Below, piece after piece: positions 1 to 10,585 of a stretch of DNA of 64,000 bases. The stretch lies in NCBI GenBank assembly GCA_014155875.1, contig JACEFZ010018161.1, forward strand, positions 62,001 to 126,000, given 5' to 3'. The notes beneath the pieces were generated by a model. It was not told the origin of the DNA. It did not search any database and saw only the letters and a program-made list of their open reading frames with translations. Made by a program: the position numbers and the translations under genes. This DNA comes from Cepaea nemoralis (taxonomy: Eukaryota; Mollusca; Gastropoda; Stylommatophora; Helicidae). Position 1 is the first letter of the stretch. Every line of letters begins with the position of its first letter.

Positions 1-2934
1 TAGCGAATTCTCGAAAATCAACGCTTGTACTTCAGCCTCCACAGCAGCCGGATTTTCTTGTCTGCATTTTCTATCTAGTTGGATGCAAACTGAAAAGGAT
101 GTGCAGAAGTCTGTTGGCACTTGCACCCACTCCTCGCCAGGTTCTAAGTCCTCAAGTGAACACACCTGTTGAAGAATGTCTTCGGCTTGACCCATCCACG
201 ACCGTCCTCTTTTTAACCTGCTGCCCTTCACCTTCCTAATTTCACTATGCAGTGGATGCTGTGTGTTTGCGTTAATTCTGAGGTAGGCGCGTGCCCTGCA
301 AACTTGCATTCTCTCTTCAATGGTTGGAAAATCAAGAAGGTAGCGCATCGCCCTGCATGCTGTATCTCTTGTACATCCAAGAATAATGCGCATAGCTTCA
401 TTCTGTATCCTTTCCATCCTTTCTATCTGCTTATGGCTGAGAGTCAGGATTGCCATTGCATACTCCAAAACAGACATGACCAGCCCCTCGTACAGAAGAC
501 ATAGATGGCGCTGCTCACAGTTTGCTGCCGCCATCACCCGCATCGCTGCCAAGCCCCGCTTGGCCTTTGTTATCACCTGGTCTATGTGCACATTATAAGC
601 AAGGCTTCGATCAAACCGTATCCCCAGGTAATTCATTGCCTGCGTTCTTTCCACCGTCTCTGAACACAGCATTACAGTTGGTGTTGGATTGTTGACAATA
701 TGATTATTCAACGAGAACCAAGTCACTGTTGCCTTTGTTGGGTTGACCATTGCCCCAGCTTCATCACACCAAGTACTTATGCGATTGAGTTCGGTTTGTA
801 GTTCCACAGCAACCTCCTCTCTATCCTTACCCTGACGATACACTAAAACATCATCGGCATATGACAATGTCCTGCCAGGTCCAGTGATCTGCTCACTGGT
901 GATTCTCACTGTGTAGGCGTTGAACAGTACCGGAGATAATGGTGATCCCTGTGGTAGGCCAGGATATATTGTTGTTGGTTCCGAAGTCCAACTGCCACAT
1001 CTAAAAACTACTTTCCGTTGGAAGAGGGCTGCAGCGATCCAACTAAGGAGGAATGGACTTACGTTTAGTTCAAGAAGCTGAAACATTAAAAAATCCAGTG
1101 GTACTCTGTTGTATGCGTCCTCAAGATCAATCGCTGCAGCAACAGTTTCAGTGCCTGAGTGGAAACCTTCATAGACATCATGGGCAAAGACTGCTGCATT
1201 GGTCCAGGTTTCTCTTTTTGGACGGTACCCACCCAGGGTAGGTGGGAAAACACCTTGCCTCTCTAGTTGGCTTGATATTTTCCTGGCAATTACCTTCTCC
1301 AGCAGCTTGCCTACTGTATTCTGCATGGTTATAATTCGATATCCCTGAATTTTTTTGTGGTCTTTGTCAGGCTTCGGCAAGGGAATCAGATAGCTATGTA
1401 ACCATTCCTCCTTGATGCTAGCACTCCCTATACTGTTGTTGTACATGTCTGCTAGTTTCTCTAGCTCATTGTCGGTACACCTATTTATGTCGTCGTATCT
1501 TATGCCATCAGGACCTGGAGCACTGTTTTTTGATCGTCGAAGCACAGCCTTGATTTCTTTCACTGTCACTGTGTCTTCATCCGAAGTGTTCTGGGCCTTG
1601 CATCTGTCTGAGGTGACCTCCTTGGCCAGATTCCGGCCTCCCATGTCTGTCTGGTTGCTCTGCTCAAGGTAGCGTTCAAAGAGGGCTTTGCCCTTGTCCT
1701 CATCAGTCCTCTGCCAGATGAGGTCAGCACCTTGGAAGTCAGAAATGCTCTTATTCTTGACTACCCCACTCATGCTTTTATGTAGTCGCCAGAACAATTT
1801 CAGTGACTTGTCTGTGCTTACTCTTTGACACACCTCTGCCCATTTTTCGCTTTTAACCACCTTGACCAGTTTTTTGAAATAGCTTACTTTTGTGTGCATC
1901 TCTCTTTCTAAGTGCAAGCAGGGACTAGGATGACCAGCTCTGTTCTTCTTGGCATTTTGCCATCTCCTTACAGCACTACGCTTATCCACCCAAGCCTTCT
2001 CCACCTCGAAACTCCACCACGGTGGCTGCTCCCAGCTTTTTCTCCTGCCCTGAAACGTTCTGCGCTTGTCACGTCTTATTTTGCTCACCACATCTTGCCC
2101 TGTACTGTCATACTGGAACGTCTTTACCTTTAGCTTGTGCTGCCTGGTTCTGCCTTTCTCCACCAATATGCTGCAAGGGTGGTGGTCGCTGCCATGGTGT
2201 CCTAGGACACCCCATCTACACACTGTAGTGAGTGAAGGTGAAACTAGCGCCAGATCAATAGCACTGTCCTCATCGCCTGGACGGCTTGCTGTCCTGGTGA
2301 CACAGCCACTGTTGATACAAACCAGGTCGATGGTTTCCAGTGCAGTCTCGAGCTCCTCCCCTTGTGTATTGGAGGAAGTGTTTCCCCATGATCTGCCTTT
2401 AGCGTTGAAGTCACCACAGAAAATAACATTTCTCTCGTGGCCTAATATGCCACTTAAGCACTGCCACTTCTGGGCGTCCACACTCGCATTGCGGGCATAA
2501 ACATTAACCAACACGAATGGTATACTGGAATGAACTCTCAACGCCTGTATTTGTATATCGTCACTGTCCCAACTGGACATGTCTAGCTCTGACGCCACCA
2601 TGCTGTCGCGAACGAGAATCGCCGTTCCCAGATGTCGTCTGTTGTAGAAACATTTGAAGCCGGCAATTCGGAGTAGCTGATCGCCCAGTCTCGTCTCCTG
2701 GAGTGCTACAATGTCGTTCCTGTAAACTAGGGTTTCTAAAATAGAGCCCCGTTGTTTTACACTGGCACAGTTCCAATATAGAATACGGATGTTCCTGAGT
2801 CCTAGACGGTGACACTTGAGTCTAAAACGTCTCAAACCCCCGCGCTTACCTTGCTTCTTTGTCCCTGCGCGGCTACCACGCCGCTTCGTTATGTTGACTG
2901 TTGATCGCTCGGAAAGAAGACGTTCTTCCGCCAT
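1..2934 (-). CDS. LINE polyprotein (endonuclease + reverse transcriptase), open at window edge
   Basis: A single open frame of 978 codons begins at the ATG complementary to 2932-2934 and runs off the left edge without a stop. The N-terminus is basic. An APE-type endonuclease follows, with YWNCASVKQRG, ALQETRLG, GDFNAKGRSWG near residue 174 and GSDHHP. The reverse transcriptase has IPLPKPDKD, AAIDLEDAYN, GLPQGSPLSPVLFN near residue 658 and SYADDVLVY near residue 692. The frame ends in the linker after the RT, so a possible RNase H domain would lie outside the window. The product would nick target DNA and copy its own RNA there. It is in the same orientation as RAE1 and is a different family from the LINEs at 3178 and 6041. 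The clade is not certain; the I/Jockey side of the non-LTR tree is likely. Confidence 0.88.
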   Translation of the reverse strand, partial: MAEERLLSERSTVNITKRRGSRAGTKKQGKRGGLRRFRLKCHRLGLRNIRILYWNCASVKQRGSILETLVYRNDIVALQETRLGDQLLRIAGFKCFYNRRHLGTAILVRDSMVASELDMSSWDSDDIQIQALRVHSSIPFVLVNVYARNASVDAQKWQCLSGILGHERNVIFCGDFNAKGRSWGNTSSNTQGEELETALETIDLVCINSGCVTRTASRPGDEDSAIDLALVSPSLTTVCRWGVLGHHGSDHHPCSILVEKGRTRQHKLKVKTFQYDSTGQDVVSKIRRDKRRTFQGRRKSWEQPPWWSFEVEKAWVDKRSAVRRWQNAKKNRAGHPSPCLHLEREMHTKVSYFKKLVKVVKSEKWAEVCQRVSTDKSLKLFWRLHKSMSGVVKNKSISDFQGADLIWQRTDEDKGKALFERYLEQSNQTDMGGRNLAKEVTSDRCKAQNTSDEDTVTVKEIKAVLRRSKNSAPGPDGIRYDDINRCTDNELEKLADMYNNSIGSASIKEEWLHSYLIPLPKPDKDHKKIQGYRIITMQNTVGKLLEKVIARKISSQLERQGVFPPTLGGYRPKRETWTNAAVFAHDVYEGFHSGTETVAAAIDLEDAYNRVPLDFLMFQLLELNVSPFLLSWIAAALFQRKVVFRCGSWTSEPTTIYPGLPQGSPLSPVLFNAYTVRITSEQITGPGRTLSYADDVLVYRQGKDREEVAVELQTELNRISTWCDEAGAMVNPTKATVTWFSLNNHIVNNPTPTVMLCSETVERTQAMNYLGIRFDRSLAYNVHIDQVITKAKRGLAAMRVMAAANCEQRHLCLLYEGLVMSVLEYAMAILTLSHKQIERMERIQNEAMRIILGCTRDTACRAMRYLLDFPTIEERMQVCRARAYLRINANTQHPLHSEIRKVKGSRLKRGRSWMGQAEDILQQVCSLEDLEPGEEWVQVPTDFCTSFSVCIQLDRKCRQENPAAVEAEVQALIFENSL

Positions 2935-3177
2935 GTTGAAAAAACATAAACACAGACTGCTGATAACCACACACGCTGCTGAAAATTCACTCAAGGATGG
3001 CTTCGCTCGATGCACGAACTCCGTAGCACCCGCGCAGATCTTGAGTAGAAACTCCTGGTTTTACATCCTGGCACACCAATTACACGCAAAAGATGAATAA
3101 ATCCATCCCTTACGCGAAAAAGTTAACGAACACAAAACAACACGACCGTCCGTCGCCATCTTGAAACCGGAAATGTG
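2935..3177 (-). other. probable 5' UTR of the minus-strand LINE
   Basis: Sequence between the LINE start codon and the abrupt junction with the next LINE fragment at 3178. No gene is seen. It is called a leader only from its position. Confidence 0.4.
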
Positions 3178-5372
3178 ATCTTCAATAACAGCTGGACCTT
3201 AGGCAGTGTTCCACAAGCCTGGAGAGAAGCAATCATGATACCCCTCCTAAAATCTGGGAAAGATAGTTCCATTGCTTCTAGCTACAGACCAATTAGCCTC
3301 ACCAGCTGTCTCTGCAAAACACTTGAGCGCATCATCAATCACAGACTGCAGTGGTACATTGAAAGTAAAAACATCCTTGTGCCACAGCAGGCTGGCTTTA
3401 GGCAGTGCTAGTCTACGGCAGATCAGTCAACCTACCTCTCTCAAGAAATTGACGATGCATTCCAAGAGAAGAAGCTGGTGCTTGCAGCATGGATAGATCT
3501 GAAGAAAGCCTTTGACAAAGTTTGGAAAGAAGGTCTGATGAAGAAACTGAGAAACTGCAAAGTCAATGGAAGAATGTACAAATGGGTGAAAGCATACTTG
3601 CACAACAGAAGAGCCAGAGTACAGATAGACGGACTAAAGAGCAAGAAAGTACTATTGTCTCACGGTGTTCTCCAGGGTGGAGTTTTGTCCCCCACACTTT
3701 TTAAAATCTTTATCAATAATCTCATTGCTAATCTACCGCATGGAATTAAAGCGGCAATGTACGCCGATGACCTGGTTCTATGGAGCACAAATGAACATGC
3801 ATCACCAGATTGCTACAAAGAGCTGTAGATACATTTGTTGCATGGGCAAATAGATGGTGTGTCAGCATAAACACTGACAAGTGCAGTACCACTCTATTTA
3901 CCCTCTCTTCAAAACAAAAAAGGCAGGGATCATCCAGATAAATGGAACACCCCTAAGAGAAGACAAAGAACCAACATACCTTGGAGTAACATCTGATGGC
4001 AGGCTGACATGGAGAAAGCACATCAACAAAGCAGTAGCAAAAGCCAGAAGGAAAATAGCCATCCTGAGAAAGCTAAGTGGAACCACATGGGGAGCCCGTG
4101 GGAAAATACTTAGCAAAGTTTATCAACAGAGCATACGACCACACCTGGAATACGGGTCAACTGTGTGGTGTTCGGCATCAAAAACCACACTACAAGAGCT
4201 GGACAAGGTGCAAAATCAAGCACTTAAGAGTCACCACAGGAGGGATGAGATCAACCCCTATAGTGGAAATGGAGAAGATGGGGAGGACACAAGCACTGAG
4301 AGAACGCAGAGATACAAAAATGCCAGGTCACCCTATGAAGAACAGATTTGAAAACCTAGCTGTGGGGCGGTTGAAAAGAATAGTTTTATCCACCAGGCCA
4401 AATGACTCTGCAGAGATACCACCGATCTGCCCACAGCTGGTATCCCCCTAACAACTATTCCAGAGCGAACTCCATGGAAAGATGAACATAGACTATCATT
4501 ACAAATCCAGACAAAAGTGAGAGGAATATTTGACAAGGAAGAACAGAACAGTGTGCAGCCCAGAACAGCCACTCTCAGCTTCCTTGATGAAGAATACCCA
4601 CAGGACCCCTGGATCTGAGTCTATACAGATGGGTCAGCACAAAATGCTGTTCGAAATGGAGGAGCGGGAGTGTACATAGAATACCCAAATAATACTAAGG
4701 ACACGGCCAGAGTACAGACAGGAAAGTTCTGCCATAACTATGATGCTGAAATTGAGGCAATCAAGATAGCAACAGAGAAATTACTAAATACCAGCAATGG
4801 TACACAACCTGTGGTGCTATTGACAGATGCAAAGTCAATACTCGAGGCGCTCCTGTCTGGGAAATTGCCAGTACTAAGGACACTTCTTTCTGAACTTAGC
4901 AGTCAGCATAAGGTCACCATACAGTGGATACCATCCCACTGTGGAGTACCCGGAAACGACAGAGCTGTTCAATTGGCTAAGGAAGGAGCCAAAGAAGAAC
5001 AGCCTGATGTGCCCGTTACATACCACCAAAAGAAAAGAATGATCAAATCAGTCAGAAAGCCACCAAAACCTGCTCAAGATGACTACCACATTATGGACAG
5101 ACCAGAACAAGTCATTATTCTGCGCCTCAGAACAGGACACATTAGATTACGCAATCACATGTATACAAAATTCAAGATTGGTGAAACAGCCATGTGCACA
5201 TGTGAATTGGCGTCGCAGACAGCAGAGCACATACTCCAAGACTGCCCAAAATATAACATATCTAGGTAAACCTTCTGGCCTAGAGAGGCGACAGTGGAAG
5301 ATAAACTCTACGGACCGCTGTGTGAACTAAAAATGACAGTTAAATTCATACAAGATACAACATTGCAGTTAT
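3178..5372 (+). pseudogene. 5'-truncated LINE, RT plus RNase H, copy 1 (dead)
   Basis: Homology starts abruptly inside the RT (IFNNSWTLGSVPQAW) and covers WIDLKKAFDKVW, QGGVLSPTLF, MYADDLVLW near 3757 and an RNase H (VYTDGSAQNAVRNGGAG, WIPSHCGVPGN). It is broken by a stop at about 3409. A 7-base deletion near 3804 is seen against copy 2. A TGA before the YTDGS motif replaces CGA, and a TAA near 5267 replaces CAA. The RNase H catalytic Asp of the RADQLAKEG motif is Val here (codon GTT near 4966). The end (KFIQDTTLQL, stop at 5370-5372) is followed by a GAA-rich tail. It is a near duplicate of 12400-14727, including the downstream flank, so the pair arose by segmental duplication, not two insertions. 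Confidence 0.9.
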
Positions 5373-5391
5373 AGACATATTTCAAGCGAAC

Positions 5392-5445
5392 GAAAGAAGA
5401 AGAAGAAGAAGAAGAAGAAGAAGAAGAAGAAGAAGAAGAAGAAGC
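5392..5445 (+). repeat. (GAA)n tail of the LINE
   Basis: Pure GAA run directly after the LINE 3' end GCGAACGAAAG. The duplicate copy has only a few units at 14749-14766. Confidence 0.9.
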
Positions 5446-5494
5446 AACAGAACGGGCCCAGTTTAGCATGACATAGCAAGAGAATAAACCATAA

Positions 5495-5650
5495 AATGGG
5501 TCAAGTTAAATACTGTACCACATATAATAAACAATAGAATGGGTCAAGTTAAATACTGTACCACATATAATAAACAATAGAATGGGTCAAGTTAAATACT
5601 GCATCACATATAATAAACAATAGAATGGGTCAAGTTAAATACTATACCAC
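5495..5650. repeat. 43-bp minisatellite
   Basis: Four units starting at 5495, 5538, 5581 and 5624, each beginning AATGGGTCAAGTTAAATACT. The same array follows the second LINE copy at 14817. Confidence 0.95.
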
Positions 5651-6040
5651 CCCTCTGCTGTGTGTCCACCGTGACGAGGTAGAGGGGCTTGTGCGTCCCA
5701 ATGACCCCAAGAGCTATGCCGACGGTAGCACAGCTACTGGTAGGGCCACCCATGTCGGACAGGTCAAGGGAGAGGGACCAGACGAAGAGACACACAAAAC
5801 TGCTGCCTTGTAGGTAGACTGGGGACAGTCAAAGGCTAGGGAAAGCACCCCGAATACATGCTTGTCAAAATAGGATGTACTGAGCCACAGGCTTGACAAA
5901 GCAGTGCAACGTAAAACCTGCTGCCTTGTAGGTAGACTGGGGACAGTCAAAGGCTAGGGAAAGCATCCCAAATAAATGCTTGTCGAAATCGGATGTACTG
6001 AGCCACAGGCTTGACAAAGCAGTGCAACGTAACTTAATTC
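5651..6040 (+). promoter_or_regulatory. LINE 5' region with two 118-bp tandem monomers
   Basis: Two direct repeats, 5801-5918 and 5919-6034, both starting TGCTGCCTTGTAGGTAGACT, lie immediately upstream of the LINE frame at 6041. This looks like a repeated 5' UTR or promoter module. The promoter role is inference from position and from the monomer-type 5' ends known in some other LINEs. Confidence 0.5.
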
Positions 6041-7384
6041 ATGATGTCACAAATCAAAATTAATCGTTATGGTGCTAATCCCGTGAAGTCCCATCAGGCG
6101 GCGATAGTGCCGGGCCCCCTGCCTCGAGGGGGTCCACCCATGACTACTGGTGGTCACCTTCCCCTGTGCTGTGGAGTCAAGGCACAGAGGAGTAGGTTAA
6201 GAGCTATTGACCAAATACCCCGGACACTCAACATACTACAGTGGAATGCCGAAGGAGTTTACAAGAAGAAAGACTCCCTAACACAGCGTCTTCATAAAGA
6301 TAGAATAGATGTGGCATGCATTCAAGAGACACACCTCAACGCCAATCACAAATTCTCAGTCAGAGGATATCAGGCCACACGTTTCGACCGCGAAGGACAC
6401 AAAGGAGGAGTTCTAATACTTACACGAAATACAATACCTTGCAGCGAAGTATCTGTGATCTCTGACAACCAAACGGAAATTATAGGTGTTGATATAATGA
6501 TAAAGGACGTGAAAATAAGAATCTACAATCTGTATAGCCCAGCAGATAAGGACCTTACACTCTCAAACATGAAAATAACTGACACAAACTGCATTATTGT
6601 CGGAGACTTTAATAGCCGTTCAGAAAGATGGGGATACCCAGATACTGACAAAAGAGGAGATGAATTGGAGGACTGGGAAATAGACTCAAATCTCCATCTA
6701 CTCAACAAAGCGGATGACACACCGAGCTTCTACTCCAGAAGATGGCTTACCACTTCTACTCCAGACTTAGCTTTCTGCACAGGAGACATCCTCCACAAAA
6801 TCGATCGCCATGTGCTGGATCAATTAGCAGGTAGTGACCACAGACCACTCAAGCTTGTAATGAATATGGAGTATGTTCCACAGGAGCAAAAGCCCTTGCC
6901 CCGCTGGAATTACAAACGAGCAGATTGGGACAGATTTGCCATACTAACAGACAAATATTGTGAAAACATAAATACACGATATGGCAACATAAAGCAAATG
7001 GTGGAAAGTCTAAACAGAGCGATAATACAGGCAGCCACTGAGTCCATTCCTAGAGGAGCGAGGAAAAATTACAAACCATACTGGACTGAAGAACTACAAA
7101 GTTTGGAGGACAAAGTTGAAGATGCCAGGAAGACAGCAGAGAGAGAACAAACAATTGAAGCGAATATCTCTCTCAAAGCCATCTCAGCAAAATATAAAAG
7201 AACAGTAAATCAAACAACAAGAGATTGTTGGAGGGAAAAAACAGAAAACCTGAATTTTGACAGGGATGGAAACAAACTATGGAAACTAGTGAAAGCCATG
7301 AACAATGAAGGACCTAGAAACAAACAAATAACAATTAAACAAGGAAATGCCTTGCTTACAGGAAAAAGGCTGCAAATGCACTAA
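6041..7384 (+). CDS. LINE polyprotein, endonuclease half
   Basis: A 447-codon frame. Homology to APE-type endonucleases begins near residue 63 (LNILQWNAEGVYKKK) and continues with ACIQETHLN, IVGDFNSRSERWG and GSDHRPLK; a linker to the RT follows. The proposed ATG at 6041 is the first in frame; the true start may be later. The frame ends at TAA 7382-7384, but the downstream RT frame continues the same protein: the switch lies at the A run 7363-7367, which is one base short for a continuous frame. Upstream are 118-bp monomers. The element is antisense to RAE1 and probably sits in one of its introns. Apart from this shift the copy looks young. Confidence 0.88.
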   Translation: MMSQIKINRYGANPVKSHQAAIVPGPLPRGGPPMTTGGHLPLCCGVKAQRSRLRAIDQIPRTLNILQWNAEGVYKKKDSLTQRLHKDRIDVACIQETHLNANHKFSVRGYQATRFDREGHKGGVLILTRNTIPCSEVSVISDNQTEIIGVDIMIKDVKIRIYNLYSPADKDLTLSNMKITDTNCIIVGDFNSRSERWGYPDTDKRGDELEDWEIDSNLHLLNKADDTPSFYSRRWLTTSTPDLAFCTGDILHKIDRHVLDQLAGSDHRPLKLVMNMEYVPQEQKPLPRWNYKRADWDRFAILTDKYCENINTRYGNIKQMVESLNRAIIQAATESIPRGARKNYKPYWTEELQSLEDKVEDARKTAEREQTIEANISLKAISAKYKRTVNQTTRDCWREKTENLNFDRDGNKLWKLVKAMNNEGPRNKQITIKQGNALLTGKRLQMH

Positions 7385-9888
7385 TGGAACACTATGCAAA
7401 TGCAAACCACATTGATATTACAACCGAACAGAAGAAAGCAATCAAAGACAAACAGATACATCATAGAAATACAGAGACAGCAGCAGAATATATGATGGCA
7501 AATCTAACAATGGAAGAAATGGAACAGGCAATGAATACCCTAAAAAAGAAGAAATCACCAGGAAAGGATGGAATCACAAATGAAATGCTAATAGGACTAG
7601 GCACCAAGGCAAAGAAGAAACTACTAGCAGTCCTAAATAACAGCTGGAAGAGAGGAATAGTCCCACAGGCATGGAAGGAAGCTATACTAATACCAGTCCC
7701 AAAGAAAGGAAAAGACCTGGAAGAACCAAATGGCTATCGACCTATCAGTCTACTTAGCTGTGTAGGAAAATTAATGGAACGCATTATCAATGGCAGGCTA
7801 ACATGGCATCTGGAAGAAAACAAACTCTTAACACCACACCAAGCAGGATTCAGAAAGTACAGATCCACTGAAGATCAAATAACCTATATAGCTCAGGAAA
7901 TAGAGGATGCCTTCCAAGAGAAAAAGCACACACTAGCAGTCTGGATAGATTTAGAAAAAGCATTTGATAAAGTATGGAAGGAAGGACTGAAAGTAAAACT
8001 GCAAAACATGCATGTTTGTGGAAAAATGTATAAATGGATCAGCCACTACCTTGAGAACAGAACTGCCAGGACAAAAGTACAAGGACAAACAAGCAAAATG
8101 ATGCTGCTGGAGCAAGGTGTCCCCCAAGGAGGAGTTCTTTCACCAACATTATTCCTAGCATATATAAATGACATCACAGAAAATTTTCCAGCCAGAGTAC
8201 ACACATCCTCCTTTGCAGATGACCTAGCCATATGGACATCTGAAGAATATATTAGTACAGCTAACAGCAGAATACAGCAAGCCTTATTAGCGCTAGAGGA
8301 CTGGTCAAAATCATGGCTAGTGAAGATAAGTGAGGAGAAAACAACATGCACAGTGTTCTCCCTCTCAAATAAAACTCAGCAACCTAAGCTGGTATTGAAT
8401 GGAAAAATATTGCGCCATGAAGAAAATCCAAACTATCTAGGAGTCACCTTTGATCGTCGCCTGACATGGAAGACACAGGTTGAGAAAAATCGAACAAGAG
8501 CAAGGCAGAGAATGGCAATCATGAAAAAGCTTGCTGGTACAACGTGGGGAGCAGATGAGAAAGTTCTCAAGAAGTTATATACTGGACGGGTGAGGCCAGT
8601 ACTGGAATATGGCATTGCAGCTTGGGCAACAGCAGCTAAGTCAAACTTTAACAAAATAAGTAGAGTCCAAAACCAAGGAATGCGAATCATAACTGGAAGC
8701 CTGAAGACAACGCCTATTAATGAACTAGAAAAGATCACTTGTTTACAACCAATGCAGGATAGAAGAGATAGCAGAGCCCAGCAACAAGCAGAAAAATTTA
8801 GAAGATTGACAGACCACCCTATGTACAACAGATTTAATGGTTTTGGAAAGGGAAGACTGAAGCGTAGCAACTTTGTAGAAACTGCAAAACGAAGGATTAG
8901 GGCAGATCCTATACTTAACATATCAACAGTCAAGCCCATACACAATGCACACAAGTTCCCAGCTTGGAGACAGCAGCAACTGCCTGAGATGATAGAAAAC
9001 ATTCCTGGTATTGAGAAAAAGAACACTCAGCATGAAACCGAAAGAAGAGAAATAACCCTAAACTACATAAAAGAACATTACCCAAGCAGGAATTGGACCC
9101 ATGCATATACAGATGGATCAGCCAAAAATTCAATAGAGAATGGAGGAGGAGGAATTCTCCTAAATTTAAAAAATGGAGTGAAAAAAACACATTCAATGGC
9201 AACTGGAAAATTTTCAAGTAACTTCAAAGCAGAGGTAGAGGCTCTGAAAACTGCAGCAGAAATGCTCCTGATGGAGGAAAATAAAGAGAAGCAAATAGCT
9301 ATCTTCACAGATGCAAAGTCAGCTGTCTCAATACTGAAGAGCAATAACAGCACAGAACTAGCTGACCTAAGAGCAGCACTCCATGGTCTATGCCAGAAAT
9401 CCAAAAAAGTTGTAATACAGTGGATCCCATCACATTGCAGTATACCTGGAAACGAAGAGGCTGACAGACTGGCAAAAGAGGGAGGACGACTACCACAGCC
9501 TGACATAGACATAACCTATAATGAGGCAAAGAGGTTGATAAAAAGCACTTATAGAACCAAATGGGAATCAGAGCATCCAGGCCATCAGAAGGATGATGCA
9601 TATTACAAACTCGACCGAAGAGAACAAGTAGCAATCTTCAGACTCCGCACAGGACATAACAGGCTGAAATACCACTTGTTCAATAAACTAAAGATAGGAG
9701 ATACAGATGAATGTAATTGTAGAACTGGAAAAATGACAGCAAAACATTTGCTGCAGGATTGCAAGAGACAAGGGCAAAGAGAAGACAAAGAGATCATCAC
9801 CTGGATGGCTGGACCACATGGCACGACATACAACAGAACACTAGCTGGATGGCTGGACCACATGGCACAACATACAACAGAACACTAG
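7384..9888 (+). CDS. LINE polyprotein, reverse transcriptase and RNase H half
   Basis: An 834-codon frame. The RT has PGKDGITNEML, NGYRPISLLS, VWIDLEKAFDKVW, QGVPQGGVLSPTLF and SFADDLAIW near residue 277. The RNase H domain has YTDGSAKNS near residue 575, AEVEALKTA, FTDAKSAVS, WIPSHCSIPGNEEADRLAKE and RLRTGHNRL. The catalytic Asp/Glu set of RNase H is present. The EN-RT-RNase H order is that of I-group LINEs. The first ATG overlaps the previous stop (TAATG), but this is a frameshift within one gene, not a two-gene design. From about 9801 the last codons are part of the 44-bp tandem array, so the native C-terminus is replaced or reiterated. Confidence 0.9.
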   Translation: MEHYANANHIDITTEQKKAIKDKQIHHRNTETAAEYMMANLTMEEMEQAMNTLKKKKSPGKDGITNEMLIGLGTKAKKKLLAVLNNSWKRGIVPQAWKEAILIPVPKKGKDLEEPNGYRPISLLSCVGKLMERIINGRLTWHLEENKLLTPHQAGFRKYRSTEDQITYIAQEIEDAFQEKKHTLAVWIDLEKAFDKVWKEGLKVKLQNMHVCGKMYKWISHYLENRTARTKVQGQTSKMMLLEQGVPQGGVLSPTLFLAYINDITENFPARVHTSSFADDLAIWTSEEYISTANSRIQQALLALEDWSKSWLVKISEEKTTCTVFSLSNKTQQPKLVLNGKILRHEENPNYLGVTFDRRLTWKTQVEKNRTRARQRMAIMKKLAGTTWGADEKVLKKLYTGRVRPVLEYGIAAWATAAKSNFNKISRVQNQGMRIITGSLKTTPINELEKITCLQPMQDRRDSRAQQQAEKFRRLTDHPMYNRFNGFGKGRLKRSNFVETAKRRIRADPILNISTVKPIHNAHKFPAWRQQQLPEMIENIPGIEKKNTQHETERREITLNYIKEHYPSRNWTHAYTDGSAKNSIENGGGGILLNLKNGVKKTHSMATGKFSSNFKAEVEALKTAAEMLLMEENKEKQIAIFTDAKSAVSILKSNNSTELADLRAALHGLCQKSKKVVIQWIPSHCSIPGNEEADRLAKEGGRLPQPDIDITYNEAKRLIKSTYRTKWESEHPGHQKDDAYYKLDRREQVAIFRLRTGHNRLKYHLFNKLKIGDTDECNCRTGKMTAKHLLQDCKRQGQREDKEIITWMAGPHGTTYNRTLAGWLDHMAQHTTEH

Positions 9889-10277
9889 CTGGGTGGCTGG
9901 ACCACATGGCACGACATACAACAGAACACTAGCTGGATGGCTGGACCACATGGCACGACATACAACAGAACACTAGCTGGATGGCTGGACCACATGGCAC
10001 AACATACAACAGAACACTAGCTGGATGGCTGGACCACATGGCACAACATACAACAGAACACTAGCTGGATGGCTGGACCACATGGCACGACATACAACAG
10101 AACACTAGCTGGATGGCTGGACACATGGCACGACATACAACAGAACACTAGCTGGATGGCTGCACCATATGGCACGACATACAACAGAACACTTGCTGGA
10201 TGGCTGGACCACATGGCACGACATACAACAGAACACTAGCTGGATGGCTGGGCCTCATGGCACAACGTACAACAGAA
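9801..10277. repeat. 44-bp array derived from the LINE's last codons
   Basis: About eleven units starting CTGGATGGCTGGACCACATG, the first at 9801 and the next at 9845. The first unit is still in the LINE reading frame (TWMAGPHGTTYNRTLAG). 44 is not a multiple of three, so the frame is lost in later units. One unit near 10120 lacks a base. Confidence 0.92.
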
Positions 10278-10349
10278 TCCGGAGCCTGGTTACCACTGAG
10301 GTTCCACTACACACACACATGCACAGACAGAGAGAAAGAAGAGAGTTAC

Positions 10350-10464
10350 CTGTGCCTCTGCATGGCCTGGTTACCACTGAGGTTCCACTACACACACACA
10401 TGCACAGAGAGAGAGAGAGAGTTACCTGGGCAATCTGCATGGCCTGGTTACTGTTGAGGTTCCA
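10350..10464 (-). repeat. repeated RAE1 exon-4 3' ends with splice sites, block A
   Basis: Two partial copies of the end of exon 4 at 10350-10387 (38 bp, one base short) and 10426-10464 (39 bp). Each has a TAG on the acceptor side after a TG run and GTAACTC on the donor side. Between them are CA and GA runs. Confidence 0.75.
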
Positions 10465-10491
10465 CTACACACACACACATGCACAGACAGA

Positions 10492-10496
<5 letters not shown>

Positions 10497-10580
<84 letters not shown>
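10497..10580. repeat. (GA)n microsatellite
   Basis: GA run next to the donor of the RAE1 exon-4 copy. On the minus strand it follows GTAACTCTCTC as (CT)n. Confidence 0.9.
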
Positions 10581-10583
<3 letters not shown>

Positions 10584-10585
10584 AC

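Noticed and set aside
8046..9863. Several minus-strand frames of 90-200 codons
   Set aside because: Shadows of the LINE RT/RNase H frame on the plus strand.
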